64,000 nt of DNA from Hamadaea sp013361475 (GTDB lineage Bacteria > Actinomycetota > Actinomycetes > Mycobacteriales > Micromonosporaceae): positions 62,001-126,000 of the forward strand of contig NZ_JBFAHM010000007.1 in NCBI RefSeq assembly GCF_040654195.1, given 5' to 3'. The notes beneath the pieces are model-generated. The model saw nothing but the letters and a program-made list of their open reading frames with translations, was not told where the DNA came from and made no database searches. A program made the translations under genes and the position numbers. Shown here piece after piece: positions 15,431-23,651 of the stretch (the first letter of the stretch is position 1; every line of letters begins with the position of its first letter).

Positions 15431-17947
15431 GTGCGCCCGCTCCGGCTGGACCTGCGCGGTTTCGCGATCTTCCGCGAGCACACCGTCATCGACCTGACCG
15501 ACGCCGACTTCTTCGCGCTGGTCGGCCCGACCGGTTCGGGGAAGTCCACCATCCTCGACGCGATCTGCTTCTCCCTCTACGGCCAGGTGCCGCGCTGGAG
15601 CGGGAAGACCGTCGTCAACGCCCTGGCGCCGTCGGGCATCGAGGCGGCGGTCCGGATGATCTTCGAGTCCGGTGGCCGGCGATACGCCGTGACCCGGGTC
15701 GTCCGCCGGGACGGCAAGGGCCGGGTCGCCACGAAGCAGGCGGGTCTGCAGCTGCTGCCGCCGACCTTCAACGTGGCGGTGCTCGACGGTGACGAACCCG
15801 TCGAGGAGTTGGGCGAGACGCTCGCCGGTACGCCGGTCGAGCTGGACGCCGCCGTGGTCGACGTCGTCGGGCTCCCCTACGACCAGTTCATCAAGTGCGT
15901 CCTGCTGCCGCAGGGCGAGTTCGCGGCGTTCCTGCACGCCAAACCGGCCGAACGGCAGGAGATCCTGGTCAAGCTCCTCGGACTGGAGGTCTACGAGCAG
16001 ATCCGGGAGAAGGCCGCCGAGCGCGACAAGGCCGCCACCCACCAGCTCGGGGCGACCGAACGGCTGCTGGCCGATCTGGCCGCCGAATCCGACGACGGTC
16101 TGCTCGCCGCCGCGCAGGAGCGGGTGGACGCGGTCGAGGCACTCACGGCCCGCGTGGTCGCCGAGGCCCCGGCGCTGGCCGCCCTCGACGCACAGCGACG
16201 GGCCGCTGTCGAAGCCTTGGCCGCCGTGGACAGCCGGCTCGCCGCGTTGGCCCGCATCGCCGCACCCGCCGACGCCGGCGCGCTCGCCACCGCGGGGCAG
16301 CAGGCCAAGGCGCGGCTGACCAGTACCGCCGACGAGTTGACCGCGGCCGAGGAGCACGAGGAGAAGGCCCGCGCCCGGCTCGACGCGACGGTCGATCCGG
16401 CCGACGTGCAGCGGACCCTCGACGGGCTGGCCCAGCTCGCCGCGCTCCGATCCCGGCAAGGCGACGGGGCCGCCGCGCTCAGCCAGGCCGACAAGGCACA
16501 CGCGTCAGCGGTGAAGGTGGTGGAGCGGGCGGCCAAGCTGGCGAAGGCCAAGGCCGACGAGGTCCTGCACGCCCAGCACGCGTTGGAGGAGGCCCGGAAC
16601 ACCGACCGGGTGGCGGTCCTGCGTCCGCTGCTCCAGGTCGGCCACGCCTGCCCGGTCTGCGAGCAGTCCGTCGACACCCTGCCGGCCCGGCGAGAGGTCG
16701 GTGCGACCGTCGCCGCGCAGGAACACCTCAAACGCGTACGCGTGGAGGCGGAGCAGGCTGAACGCGAGCGGCAGACCGCCGACGACGCCGCCCGCGAGAC
16801 GGATCGCCGCCTGGCCTCCATCCGAGCCCGGGTCGAGCAGTTGGAGCAGGAGGTGGCGCGGCTGGCCGAGGTGCTCGCCGACGCACCCGAGGAGGCGGAG
16901 CTGCAGGCCCAGCTCACCGCGCACGCGCAGGCGAAGGAAGCACTGGACCGAGCCGGGGTGGCCCGCCGCCGGGCGATGGAGCAGCAGCGCGCCGCGCTCG
17001 CCGAGGTGCAGCGGGTCGAGGAGCGGCTCCGGGCGGCCTGGCGGATCTTCGACACCGCCCGAGACTCGGTCGCCTCCGTGGTGCCGGGCCTCGCGGTCGC
17101 GTCCGGCAGTCCGGTCGTCGCGCCGCCGCCCGTCGATCGCGACGACCTGCAGGCGGCCTGGGCCGGGTTGGCCGGCTGGGCCAAGCAGGCCGGCGAGCGG
17201 CTCACGACGCTGCGGACCGAGGCCGACCAAGCCGCCCGGCAGGCCACCGCCAGCGAAGAAGTGGTGCTCGACCGGATCCGGGACTGGTTCGACGAGGCCG
17301 AGGTCGCGATGCCTCGCGAGATCGCCGGGCTCGACCGCGCGGTCACCGTCGCCGTCGAACGCGCCGCCGCCGCCCGCGACAAGATCCTCGACGCGCGCAA
17401 GCGGGCCGACGATCTCCGGGCGCAGCGCAAGCAGATCGAGGCCGACCGGGCGGTGGCCGCCACGCTGGCCCAGCACCTCAAGGCGAACAACTTCGAGGCG
17501 TGGCTGCTGGAAGAGGCGCTGGACGCCTTGGTCGCGGGCGCTTCGGAGATCCTCCGGGAGCTGTCGGCCGGTCAGTACGACCTGATGCACCGCAACCGTG
17601 AGTTCTATGTGGTCGATCATCACGACGCCGGGCTCACCCGCCCGGTGCGTACGCTGTCCGGCGGGGAGACCTTCCAGGCCTCGCTGGCCCTCGCGCTCAG
17701 CCTGGCCGATCAACTGGCCGGGATGGCGCACGCGGCCAGCCTGGAGTCCATCCTGCTGGACGAGGGGTTCGGCACGCTCGACGCGTCCACACTGGACGTC
17801 GTCGCGGCGACGCTGGAGAATCTCGCCGCTCGCGGCGACCGGATGGTGGGTGTGGTGACGCATGTGGCCGCGCTCGCCGAGCGCATTCCGGTCCGTTTCG
17901 AGGTACGCAAAGACGCCCGCACCGCCCGAGTGGACAGGATAGGGTAG
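15431..17947 (+). CDS. sbcC: exonuclease SbcC (Rad50 family SMC-like ATPase)
   Basis: 838 residues, somewhat shorter than the 1047-residue E. coli protein, as is usual in actinobacteria. Walker A is GPTGSGKST (32-40). Two long Ala/Glu/Arg-rich coiled coils flank the zinc hook CPVC (about 407-410). The ABC signature is LSGGETFQASLAL (near 741), and Walker B with the D-loop is ILLDEGFGTLD (near 774-783). The GTG start is immediately after the sbcD stop. A NurA-like gene starts 10 bases after its TAG. Confidence 0.96.
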   Translation: MRPLRLDLRGFAIFREHTVIDLTDADFFALVGPTGSGKSTILDAICFSLYGQVPRWSGKTVVNALAPSGIEAAVRMIFESGGRRYAVTRVVRRDGKGRVATKQAGLQLLPPTFNVAVLDGDEPVEELGETLAGTPVELDAAVVDVVGLPYDQFIKCVLLPQGEFAAFLHAKPAERQEILVKLLGLEVYEQIREKAAERDKAATHQLGATERLLADLAAESDDGLLAAAQERVDAVEALTARVVAEAPALAALDAQRRAAVEALAAVDSRLAALARIAAPADAGALATAGQQAKARLTSTADELTAAEEHEEKARARLDATVDPADVQRTLDGLAQLAALRSRQGDGAAALSQADKAHASAVKVVERAAKLAKAKADEVLHAQHALEEARNTDRVAVLRPLLQVGHACPVCEQSVDTLPARREVGATVAAQEHLKRVRVEAEQAERERQTADDAARETDRRLASIRARVEQLEQEVARLAEVLADAPEEAELQAQLTAHAQAKEALDRAGVARRRAMEQQRAALAEVQRVEERLRAAWRIFDTARDSVASVVPGLAVASGSPVVAPPPVDRDDLQAAWAGLAGWAKQAGERLTTLRTEADQAARQATASEEVVLDRIRDWFDEAEVAMPREIAGLDRAVTVAVERAAAARDKILDARKRADDLRAQRKQIEADRAVAATLAQHLKANNFEAWLLEEALDALVAGASEILRELSAGQYDLMHRNREFYVVDHHDAGLTRPVRTLSGGETFQASLALALSLADQLAGMAHAASLESILLDEGFGTLDASTLDVVAATLENLAARGDRMVGVVTHVAALAERIPVRFEVRKDARTARVDRIG

Positions 17948-17957
17948 AAATCTGGCT

Positions 17958-18902
17958 ATGAGCTTCCACGTCGATGCATGGGACCCGTCCTACGGCGCCA
18001 GCCTCGACGCGTCCGCCCCTGGTCCGTCCGACGGGCTTGACGTCGAGGTCGAGCTGCCCGCCGAGCAGTGGCGACCGCTCGACGCCCCGGCCGGGCTGGC
18101 TCCGCCCGCGACCGTTTTGATGGTCGACGGCGTACGCCGAATCGATGCCCGGATCTGGACCGCCGGGATCGGCGGCACTCCACCGTCGCCTGGGCTGGCC
18201 TGCTCCTACGCCGCTGGCGTGGTCCGGTGCGGCGCCGGGACCGCCTCCGTCGCCGCCGCGACCGTCGAGCGGTCGATCTTCACCTCGGCCGCCGATCAGT
18301 CTGATGTAGACGCCGGAAGCACGGTGCGCTACAAGGCGGTACGCATCGAAGGCGCGCAGGACGCCGACCTGATGGCGGCGATGCAGACGGCGTTGATGCA
18401 GTTGGAGCAGCGGACGACGAGCGACGTGCTCACCACGCTGAGCGGGGGCGACGAACTCGTCGTGGTCGACGGTCCGCTCCGCGGCCCGGGCGCGCCGCCG
18501 CGCGTCATCGGGTACGCGAAGACGCAGCAGAAGCAGTACCTGCCGGATCACCTGTTGCCGGTGGTCGGAGCGCTGTCCCCTGGACAGCGGACACCGGTCT
18601 TCCGCATCGGCGGCCGCTGGAGCCGATACACCTGGTATCTGCGGCAGCCGGGCGGCATCCCGATTCCGTGGTCGGGGGTCGTCCGCCTCGAATGCTCGGC
18701 CGAGCTGGCTCCGGCCCAGGCAATCGAGCTGGCCGAATTGTCCTGCGTCACGCTCCCCCGGTACGCCTCCAGCGCCGTCAAAGATCCCCGGGCGCCTCAG
18801 CAACTCGTCCCGATCGGGGGGCTCGAACAGCGGCTGCGCCGGATGCTGGGCGACACCAAGCTCCTCCAGCGGGCACTGGCCGCCGCCTCGGTCCGTCAGT
18901 AG
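17958..18902 (+). CDS. NurA-like nuclease
   Basis: 314 residues. VLMVDGVRRID (D57) matches the first metal-binding aspartate of NurA nucleases. LVVVDGPLRG (D171) matches the later conserved aspartate strand, followed by VIGYAKTQQKQYL, and RWSRYTWYLRQ with RLECS resembles the C-terminal NurA segments. I do not see the C-terminal histidine of archaeal enzymes with certainty. NurA is a 5'-3' and endo-acting nuclease that works inside the HerA ring during end resection. The assignment is by motif spacing and by context, since it directly follows herA-like, sbcD and sbcC. The 3' end is repeated downstream. Confidence 0.75.
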   Translation: MSFHVDAWDPSYGASLDASAPGPSDGLDVEVELPAEQWRPLDAPAGLAPPATVLMVDGVRRIDARIWTAGIGGTPPSPGLACSYAAGVVRCGAGTASVAAATVERSIFTSAADQSDVDAGSTVRYKAVRIEGAQDADLMAAMQTALMQLEQRTTSDVLTTLSGGDELVVVDGPLRGPGAPPRVIGYAKTQQKQYLPDHLLPVVGALSPGQRTPVFRIGGRWSRYTWYLRQPGGIPIPWSGVVRLECSAELAPAQAIELAELSCVTLPRYASSAVKDPRAPQQLVPIGGLEQRLRRMLGDTKLLQRALAAASVRQ

Positions 18903-18990
18903 AGGCCCGGCCAAGCAGCAGAGCCGCCGCCTCGGTACGGCAGTAGAGGCCGGCAAAGCAGCAGAGCCGCCGCTTCGGTCCGCGCGTAGG
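18879..18990 (+). repeat. tandem repeats of the nurA-like gene 3' end
   Basis: About 2.5 units of 43-44 bp start with GCCGCCGCCTCGGTCCGTCA. The first unit contains the last codons and stop of the NurA-like gene; the second again encodes an AAASVRQ-stop end; the third is partial. They lie in the 106-bp gap before the glycosylase gene. Confidence 0.8.
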
Positions 18991-19008
18991 ACCAGGCACA
19001 ATACAAGC

Positions 19009-19884
19009 GTGAAGCTGGACTTGCCGACGGGGTACGACTTCACCGGCACGCTCGGCCAGCTCTCGCTGGGGACGCACGACCCGTGCCGGCGGTTCATCGA
19101 CGGCGTGTTCTGGCACGCCGCGCGTACGCCGGACGGCCCGGGGTCGCTGGGGCTGCACCGGGACGGCCGGGTTGAGGCGTACGGGCCGGGTGCGGAGTGG
19201 CTGCTCGAGCGGGCCGACGCCGTCTTCGGCCTCCGGGACGATCTGGGCGATTTCCGCGAGCTGGCCCGAGCGCATCCGGTCGTCGCCGAGTTGGCGCACC
19301 GGCATCGGGGACTGCGGCTCCCGGCCACCGGGCAGGTCTTCCCCCACCTCCTCCGGGCGGTATGCGAGCAGAAGGTCACCGGCAAGGAGGCGTACCAGGC
19401 GTACTCGGCGATCGTGCGGCGCTTCCGGGAGCCCGCTCCGGGTCCACACCCGGGGCTGCTGCTGCCCCCGTCCGCGGAGCAGGTCGCCTCGCTGCGGTAC
19501 TACGACCTCCACCCGCTCGGGCTGGAGCAAAGGCGGGCGGACACGCTCCTGCGCGCCGCGCGTACGCCCTGGCCGGATCGCGAACCGGAGGCGACCGCCC
19601 GCCGGATGCTGGCCCTGGTCGGGATCGGTCCGTGGACGGTGGCCGAGGTCATGCGGAACGCCCACGGCGACCCGGACGCCGTCAGCGTCGGCGACTACCA
19701 CATCAAGAACCAGGTGGCGTGGGCGCTGGCCGGGGAGCCCCGGGCGACCGACGACCGGATGCTGGAGCTGCTGGAGCCCTTCCGCGGCCATCGCGGGCGG
19801 GTATGCCAGTTGCTGACCCGGGCCGGGATCGGCGCGCCGAGGTGGGGCCCCCGGGCGCCGATCCGCTCCTTCCGCAGCTACTGA
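19009..19884 (+). CDS. AlkA-like DNA-3-methyladenine glycosylase (HhH-GPD)
   Basis: 291 residues. The helix-hairpin-helix is LALVGIGPWTVAEVM, with the catalytic aspartate in the following VGDYHIKNQV, as in AlkA. The segment AVCEQKVTGKEAYQAY is also typical of this family. It excises alkylated purines and starts base-excision repair. The GTG 19009 start comes soon after the repeats that trail the repair operon, so co-transcription is possible but the repeat region may interrupt it. It ends just before a strong palindrome that separates it from the convergent MFS gene. Confidence 0.87.
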   Translation: MKLDLPTGYDFTGTLGQLSLGTHDPCRRFIDGVFWHAARTPDGPGSLGLHRDGRVEAYGPGAEWLLERADAVFGLRDDLGDFRELARAHPVVAELAHRHRGLRLPATGQVFPHLLRAVCEQKVTGKEAYQAYSAIVRRFREPAPGPHPGLLLPPSAEQVASLRYYDLHPLGLEQRRADTLLRAARTPWPDREPEATARRMLALVGIGPWTVAEVMRNAHGDPDAVSVGDYHIKNQVAWALAGEPRATDDRMLELLEPFRGHRGRVCQLLTRAGIGAPRWGPRAPIRSFRSY

Positions 19885-19907
19885 GCCGCTCCGCACCGAG
19901 GCATTCG

Positions 19908-19980
19908 TGATCATTGCGCCAGCCATGCTGTTTGAACGGACATTTCGCCGCCCGAAGCAGCATGGCTGGCGCAATGATCA
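19908..19980. terminator. palindromic repeat family 1, copy a (bidirectional terminator-like)
   Basis: A perfect 23-bp stem starts TGATCATTGCGCCAGCCATG (19908-19930 with 19958-19980), with a 27-base loop holding GGACATTTCGCCGC. It lies between two convergent genes, and the stop codon of the MFS gene (19980-19978) is part of the stem. Confidence 0.88.
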
Positions 19981-21201
19981 GCCCCCGGAGGGAAGGGAGG
20001 CGCGGACGGCCGCGGCAGCGGGCAGGGCTAGGTCGGAGCGGCGCCGAAGCAGCCATCGCCGCAGAGCCAGGCAGGCGGCGCCCGCGAACACCCCGAAGGC
20101 GGCCCCGCCGAGCCAGATGAGCAGCGACCCGGCGAGGAGCGAGGCGACGAGCGGGGCCGCGACCGCGGCCAGTCCCTGCGTACCACCCCACACTCCGAAG
20201 TAGACACCACGGAGGTGTTCCGGCGCGATCGTCGCGACCACTCCGGGCGCGGCGGTGAGGAAGGCGACCTCCCCGGCCACCCACAGCGGGATCGTGAGCG
20301 CCGCTTCGCTGAGCGAGCCGGACATGCCGGTCAGGGCGAGCCCGACGCCGACCATGCCCGCGCCGAGCGCGCACACCACCAGCGCGGGCGTACGCAGCAG
20401 CCATTGCTGGAACAGCAGCTGCACGACCACCACCACGAGCGGGTCCAGCGCCAGCAGCAGGCCGTACTGAAGCGGGGTCACGCCGGCCGAGCTGAAGACC
20501 ACCGGCAGGCTGACCATGCTCTGCATGTGAACCGAGTAGAACACGGCCGTGATCGCGGTGAACCCGACGAGCGCCGGATCCTGGAGCGCCGCGCCGAACC
20601 CGACGGTCCGCGCCGAGTTCCGCGCTGAAGCGGAGGAACCGGGGAGGCGGAGCGCCAACAGTCCGAAGAGGACGTTGACCACCGCGTTCACCACGAACAG
20701 GGCGACGAACGCCCGTTCGGCGAGCACCCCGCCCAGGACGCAGGCGACCAGCCGGCTGACGTTCATGACCAGGTACAGCAGCCCGAGCGCCCGCTTCCGG
20801 TGCTCGCCGGGCACGACGTCGGTGAGGAACGCCTGCACCGCCGGGCGATAGAGGTCGAACGTGAGGCCGGTCGCGAACGCCAGCCCACATGTCCATAGCA
20901 GACCGTGCACGCCGCCGATCGCCACGTAGGCCGCCGCCGCCCCGAAAGCGCTGGCCACGATCACGAGGCGGCGGCCGAGCCGGTCGGCGAGCCAGCCGCC
21001 GAGGGGCATCGACAGCGTCCAGCCCAACCCGAACGCGGTCATCACGGTGGCCGCCTGGGCCGCGCTGAAGTGCCGGTCGGCCACCAGCCAGAAGGTCAGG
21101 AACGGCACCGCGAAGAAGCCGAGCCGGGCCAGGCCGACGCCGCTCATCAAGCCCCAGAACGTGCGCGGAAGGCCGCCGAACCGGCGTCGCCACCAGCCCA
21201 T
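19978..21201 (-). CDS. MFS transporter, probable exporter
   Basis: 407 residues starting MGWWRRRFGGLPRTFWGLMSG. About 12 hydrophobic segments are present, and the major-facilitator loop GGWLADRLGRRLVIV follows helix 2. ATG 21201 overlaps the stop of the ATP-grasp gene (ATGA), so the two are translationally coupled. That pairing suggests export of the ligase product, as in dipeptide antibiotic loci. The stop codon sits in the outer base pairs of a palindromic repeat. Confidence 0.88.
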   Translation of the reverse strand: MGWWRRRFGGLPRTFWGLMSGVGLARLGFFAVPFLTFWLVADRHFSAAQAATVMTAFGLGWTLSMPLGGWLADRLGRRLVIVASAFGAAAAYVAIGGVHGLLWTCGLAFATGLTFDLYRPAVQAFLTDVVPGEHRKRALGLLYLVMNVSRLVACVLGGVLAERAFVALFVVNAVVNVLFGLLALRLPGSSASARNSARTVGFGAALQDPALVGFTAITAVFYSVHMQSMVSLPVVFSSAGVTPLQYGLLLALDPLVVVVVQLLFQQWLLRTPALVVCALGAGMVGVGLALTGMSGSLSEAALTIPLWVAGEVAFLTAAPGVVATIAPEHLRGVYFGVWGGTQGLAAVAAPLVASLLAGSLLIWLGGAAFGVFAGAACLALRRWLLRRRSDLALPAAAAVRASLPSGG

Positions 21202-22457
21202 CAGGCCTCGACCTCGATCTCGTACCGGTCGGTGACGAGGTCCATGAGCGCCAGCACTTCCTGCGGCGTGTCGCCGTGCAGCCAGGCGTATCCGGCCAGG
21301 CCGCCCCACTGACCCGAGCCGGTCAGCCCGCCCTCGCCGCCCACCTGCGTCACGACGCTCGCGTCGACGACGCCCGGTTGCGCGAGCACCTCGTCCCGGC
21401 TCGCGATGTGCACGACCCGGCCCGGCGGCACGTAAGGCCCGGCCCAGCCCCAGGCTCCGGGCTCCGGGCGAGGCTCGACGCGCACCGGCTCACCGGCCCC
21501 GAACTGACCGAGCATCTCCGGCACATTCACGTGATACGCGTGGAGCAGCGCGTGTTGAATGCCACCGCCACCCGGCCGCGCGGCGATCTCGCCCAGCAGC
21601 CAGCGGCCTTCGGTGTCGAGGTAGATCTCGGCGTGGGTGAAGCCCTCGCGGATGCCGAGGGCGCGGGCGGCCTGTTCGGCGAGTTCCGCGACGGCCATGC
21701 CCTCGGGCGAGGCCGGATCGAGCAGCACCGAGCCGAGCGTGCCACCCATCCCGCGCAGCGGCGGGACGTTGTAGCGACCCGGGATCTGATAGACCGAGTC
21801 GCCGCCGGTCCAGAAGGCGTCGCAGTGATACTCGTTCCGGATCCGCACGAACTGTTCGACGACGAAACCACCCTGGTCGTCGAGCGGGCGGAATGCCGGC
21901 TCGGCTCGGAAGAACGCCGAGGCGTCCAGCCGGCGCGTAAAGATCTCCGCGCGCATGCGCTCCAGATCCGTGCGGTCCCGGATGACGTGGGTGTTCGTCG
22001 AGCCGAAGCCGGTGAGCGGCTTGACGACGACCGGGAAACCGCCGAGTTCCGCCGCGGCGGCCGGGATCTCCGCGGCCTCGTGGACGACCCGGTGGGCTGC
22101 GACGGGCACGCCCGCCGCGTGCAGCACCGACTTCATGACCGCCTTGTCGGTGAACCGGACAGCCTCGGCGGTTGCCTGGCCGGGCAGGCTGAGCAGGTCG
22201 CGCAGGAATCCGGCGGCGACCATCGCACCCTCCCACAGGGTGGCGACGGCGTCGACCCGGCCGCGCAGCTCCGCGGCCAGCCCGGCCAGCTCGGTGAAGT
22301 CGGTCCAGTGGGTCACCGACCGGATCGGATAGGGCGGGTTCTGCGCGGCGCGCAGGGCGGCGTTCGGCTTGGACAGGCAGACGATCACCTCGTGACCGGC
22401 GGCCATCAGGGCCTGTTCCATCACCGCGGTGTGGTTGGACAGGACGAGCACCCTCAT
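21201..22457 (-). CDS. ATP-grasp carboxylate-amine ligase
   Basis: 418 residues. N-terminal MRVLVLSNHTAVMEQALMAAGH is a Rossmann-like pre-ATP-grasp domain. The ATP-grasp core follows, with FTDKAVMKSVLHAAGVPVA, FPVVVKPLTGFGSTNTHVI (the ATP-binding lysine) and HAEIYLDTEGRWLLGEIAARPGGG for metal/ATP binding. The family includes L-amino acid ligases such as BacD and many small-peptide enzymes. Coupled to an MFS gene it may make and export a dipeptide-like compound. The substrate cannot be read from sequence. A GAGGGAGA ribosome site precedes the ATG. Confidence 0.85.
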   Translation of the reverse strand: MRVLVLSNHTAVMEQALMAAGHEVIVCLSKPNAALRAAQNPPYPIRSVTHWTDFTELAGLAAELRGRVDAVATLWEGAMVAAGFLRDLLSLPGQATAEAVRFTDKAVMKSVLHAAGVPVAAHRVVHEAAEIPAAAAELGGFPVVVKPLTGFGSTNTHVIRDRTDLERMRAEIFTRRLDASAFFRAEPAFRPLDDQGGFVVEQFVRIRNEYHCDAFWTGGDSVYQIPGRYNVPPLRGMGGTLGSVLLDPASPEGMAVAELAEQAARALGIREGFTHAEIYLDTEGRWLLGEIAARPGGGGIQHALLHAYHVNVPEMLGQFGAGEPVRVEPRPEPGAWGWAGPYVPPGRVVHIASRDEVLAQPGVVDASVVTQVGGEGGLTGSGQWGGLAGYAWLHGDTPQEVLALMDLVTDRYEIEVEA

Positions 22458-22496
22458 CGGTTCTCCCTCGCAGTTGGCACGTTCAGGGCAACCGCT

Positions 22497-22558
22497 AAAA
22501 CGTAATATGTTTTTGAGCGTGAATCCCTCCTCCGTTCGTACACATGTTCGGGTAAGCT
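22497..22558. promoter_or_regulatory. divergent promoter region with AT-rich inverted repeat
   Basis: AAAAC-GTAATAT-GTTTT (22497-22513) is a conspicuous AT-rich dyad in this GC-rich DNA, and TAAGCT (22553-22558) could be the -10 of the rightward gene. A regulator binding site for the ATP-grasp operon is plausible. Confidence 0.5.
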
Positions 22559-22593
22559 GAACGCTTCCGCATCGGGACTTGGGGGGATACGCC

Positions 22594-23031
22594 TTGCTCT
22601 ATGTGACGAGCGCCGTCCGGACACATGTCGTGCCGAAGGGAGCGATGCGGCGGCTGGCCCTGCGCTACCCGGGGAGGCTCACGGCGACCTGGTGGCCCGA
22701 GACCGACCGGCCGCTCCTCGTCGCCGAGGTCGAGGACCCCGTCCTGGCCCGGCTGCGGCCCTGGTTCGCCCGGCAACTCGACGACCACGTGGAGATCCCC
22801 CGCCATCCCGACGCACACGTACGCTCCGGGCTGCGGCAGGCGTACCTCCAGATCGGACACACGCGGGTGGGCCGGGCGGTGACGGCCGACCGCGGCTGGC
22901 TGGCCGAGCCGTCCTGCACGGTCGGGCTGCTGCCAGGCGGCCTCACCAGTGACCGCTGGACGATCGGGGCGCAGTTCGCGGTGCTGCTCGACCTCGGGCA
23001 CGCGCTCGCCGCCGAGGTGCCGATCTGCTGA
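22594..23031 (+). CDS. conserved-looking hypothetical protein
   Basis: About 145 residues; function not recognised. I prefer TTG 22594 because GGGGGG lies seven bases upstream; TTG 22579 and GTG 22603 are in-frame alternatives. The sequence is a mix of charged and hydrophobic segments without membrane helices (TWWPETDRPLLVAEVEDPVLARLRPWF, then a C-terminal WTIGAQFAVLLDLGHALAAE). It is divergent from the ATP-grasp gene and converges, six bases apart, on the ribbon-helix-helix protein. Codon use is typical of the region. Confidence 0.6.
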   Translation: MLYVTSAVRTHVVPKGAMRRLALRYPGRLTATWWPETDRPLLVAEVEDPVLARLRPWFARQLDDHVEIPRHPDAHVRSGLRQAYLQIGHTRVGRAVTADRGWLAEPSCTVGLLPGGLTSDRWTIGAQFAVLLDLGHALAAEVPIC

Positions 23032-23037
23032 CGGGCG

Positions 23038-23568
23038 TCAGTCGGTCGCCTGCCGGTTCTTGAGGTCGTCCATCATCTCGGCGTACTCCCGGCGTACATC
23101 CTCGGGGTCGAGCGGGGCCTCGTGGTCGAGCCGCCAGAGCATCATCTCGATGAGGGCGTTGAGGTTGCGCCCCTCGATCTCGGCCCGGGCCACCAATCGC
23201 GCCATGAGCCGGGGCGGCAGGCTGATCGAGGTGACCTCCTTCGCCTTGTCCCGCGCGGGCAGCTCGGCCGGCAGATGCCGGGCCAACGCCTCGTCCAAAG
23301 TGGGCGGCAGGCCGCGGTGCTCCAGCGCCTGCGGCGCTGATTCGGCGTACATGCGGGCCAGCTGTGCGCCCTTGCGACGGCGCAGGACGCCGAGCGCCTC
23401 CTCGTCGGTGACCGGACCCCGGCCAGGCTCGTACGCCAGCGCTCCGGTCTCGCCGGGCAGCGCCACGTCGTCCGGCACGGCGACGATGTACCGAGGATCG
23501 AGCGAGGTCGGATCGCCCGGCTTCAGCTGGACCTTGCGGTAGCCCTTGGCACGCTCCCCGTCTGCCAT
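23038..23568 (-). CDS. ribbon-helix-helix-like protein
   Basis: 176 residues from ATG 23568 (an alternative ATG lies at 23577). Residues 114-150 read VTSISLPPRLMARLVARAEIEGRNLNALIEMMLWRL, which fits a ribbon-helix-helix DNA-binding fold: a short strand followed by two helices. The N-terminal 110 residues are low in motifs and may be a partner-binding region. No toxin gene accompanies it. TACGAT lies seven bases before ATG 23568, suggesting a leaderless transcript. It is divergent from the LigC gene, so a regulatory role there is possible but unproven. Confidence 0.62.
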   Translation of the reverse strand: MADGERAKGYRKVQLKPGDPTSLDPRYIVAVPDDVALPGETGALAYEPGRGPVTDEEALGVLRRRKGAQLARMYAESAPQALEHRGLPPTLDEALARHLPAELPARDKAKEVTSISLPPRLMARLVARAEIEGRNLNALIEMMLWRLDHEAPLDPEDVRREYAEMMDDLKNRQATD

Positions 23569-23575
23569 GCGCCCC

Positions 23576-23581
23576 ATCGTA
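23576..23581 (-). promoter_or_regulatory. leaderless-type -10 of the RHH gene
   Basis: TACGAT on the minus strand ends seven bases before ATG 23568. Confidence 0.45.
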
Positions 23582-23651
23582 TAGACATGCGCGGGGGCGT
23601 TTCTCCATTCGTTACGGCGCGGTGTCGGACCCGGATGGTTGACTGAGACCC

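Noticed and set aside
14195..17863. Minus-strand frames of 450-770 codons opposite sbcD and sbcC
   Set aside because: No domain signal, and the plus strand carries every catalytic motif of SbcC and SbcD.
12502..18902. A HerA-Sir2 or similar phage-defence system
   Set aside because: No Sir2, DUF4297 or other effector is present; the partners are SbcCD and a NurA-like nuclease, which fits DNA repair better.
18879..18990. Possible CRISPR array
   Set aside because: The units are contiguous without spacers, and no cas genes are present.
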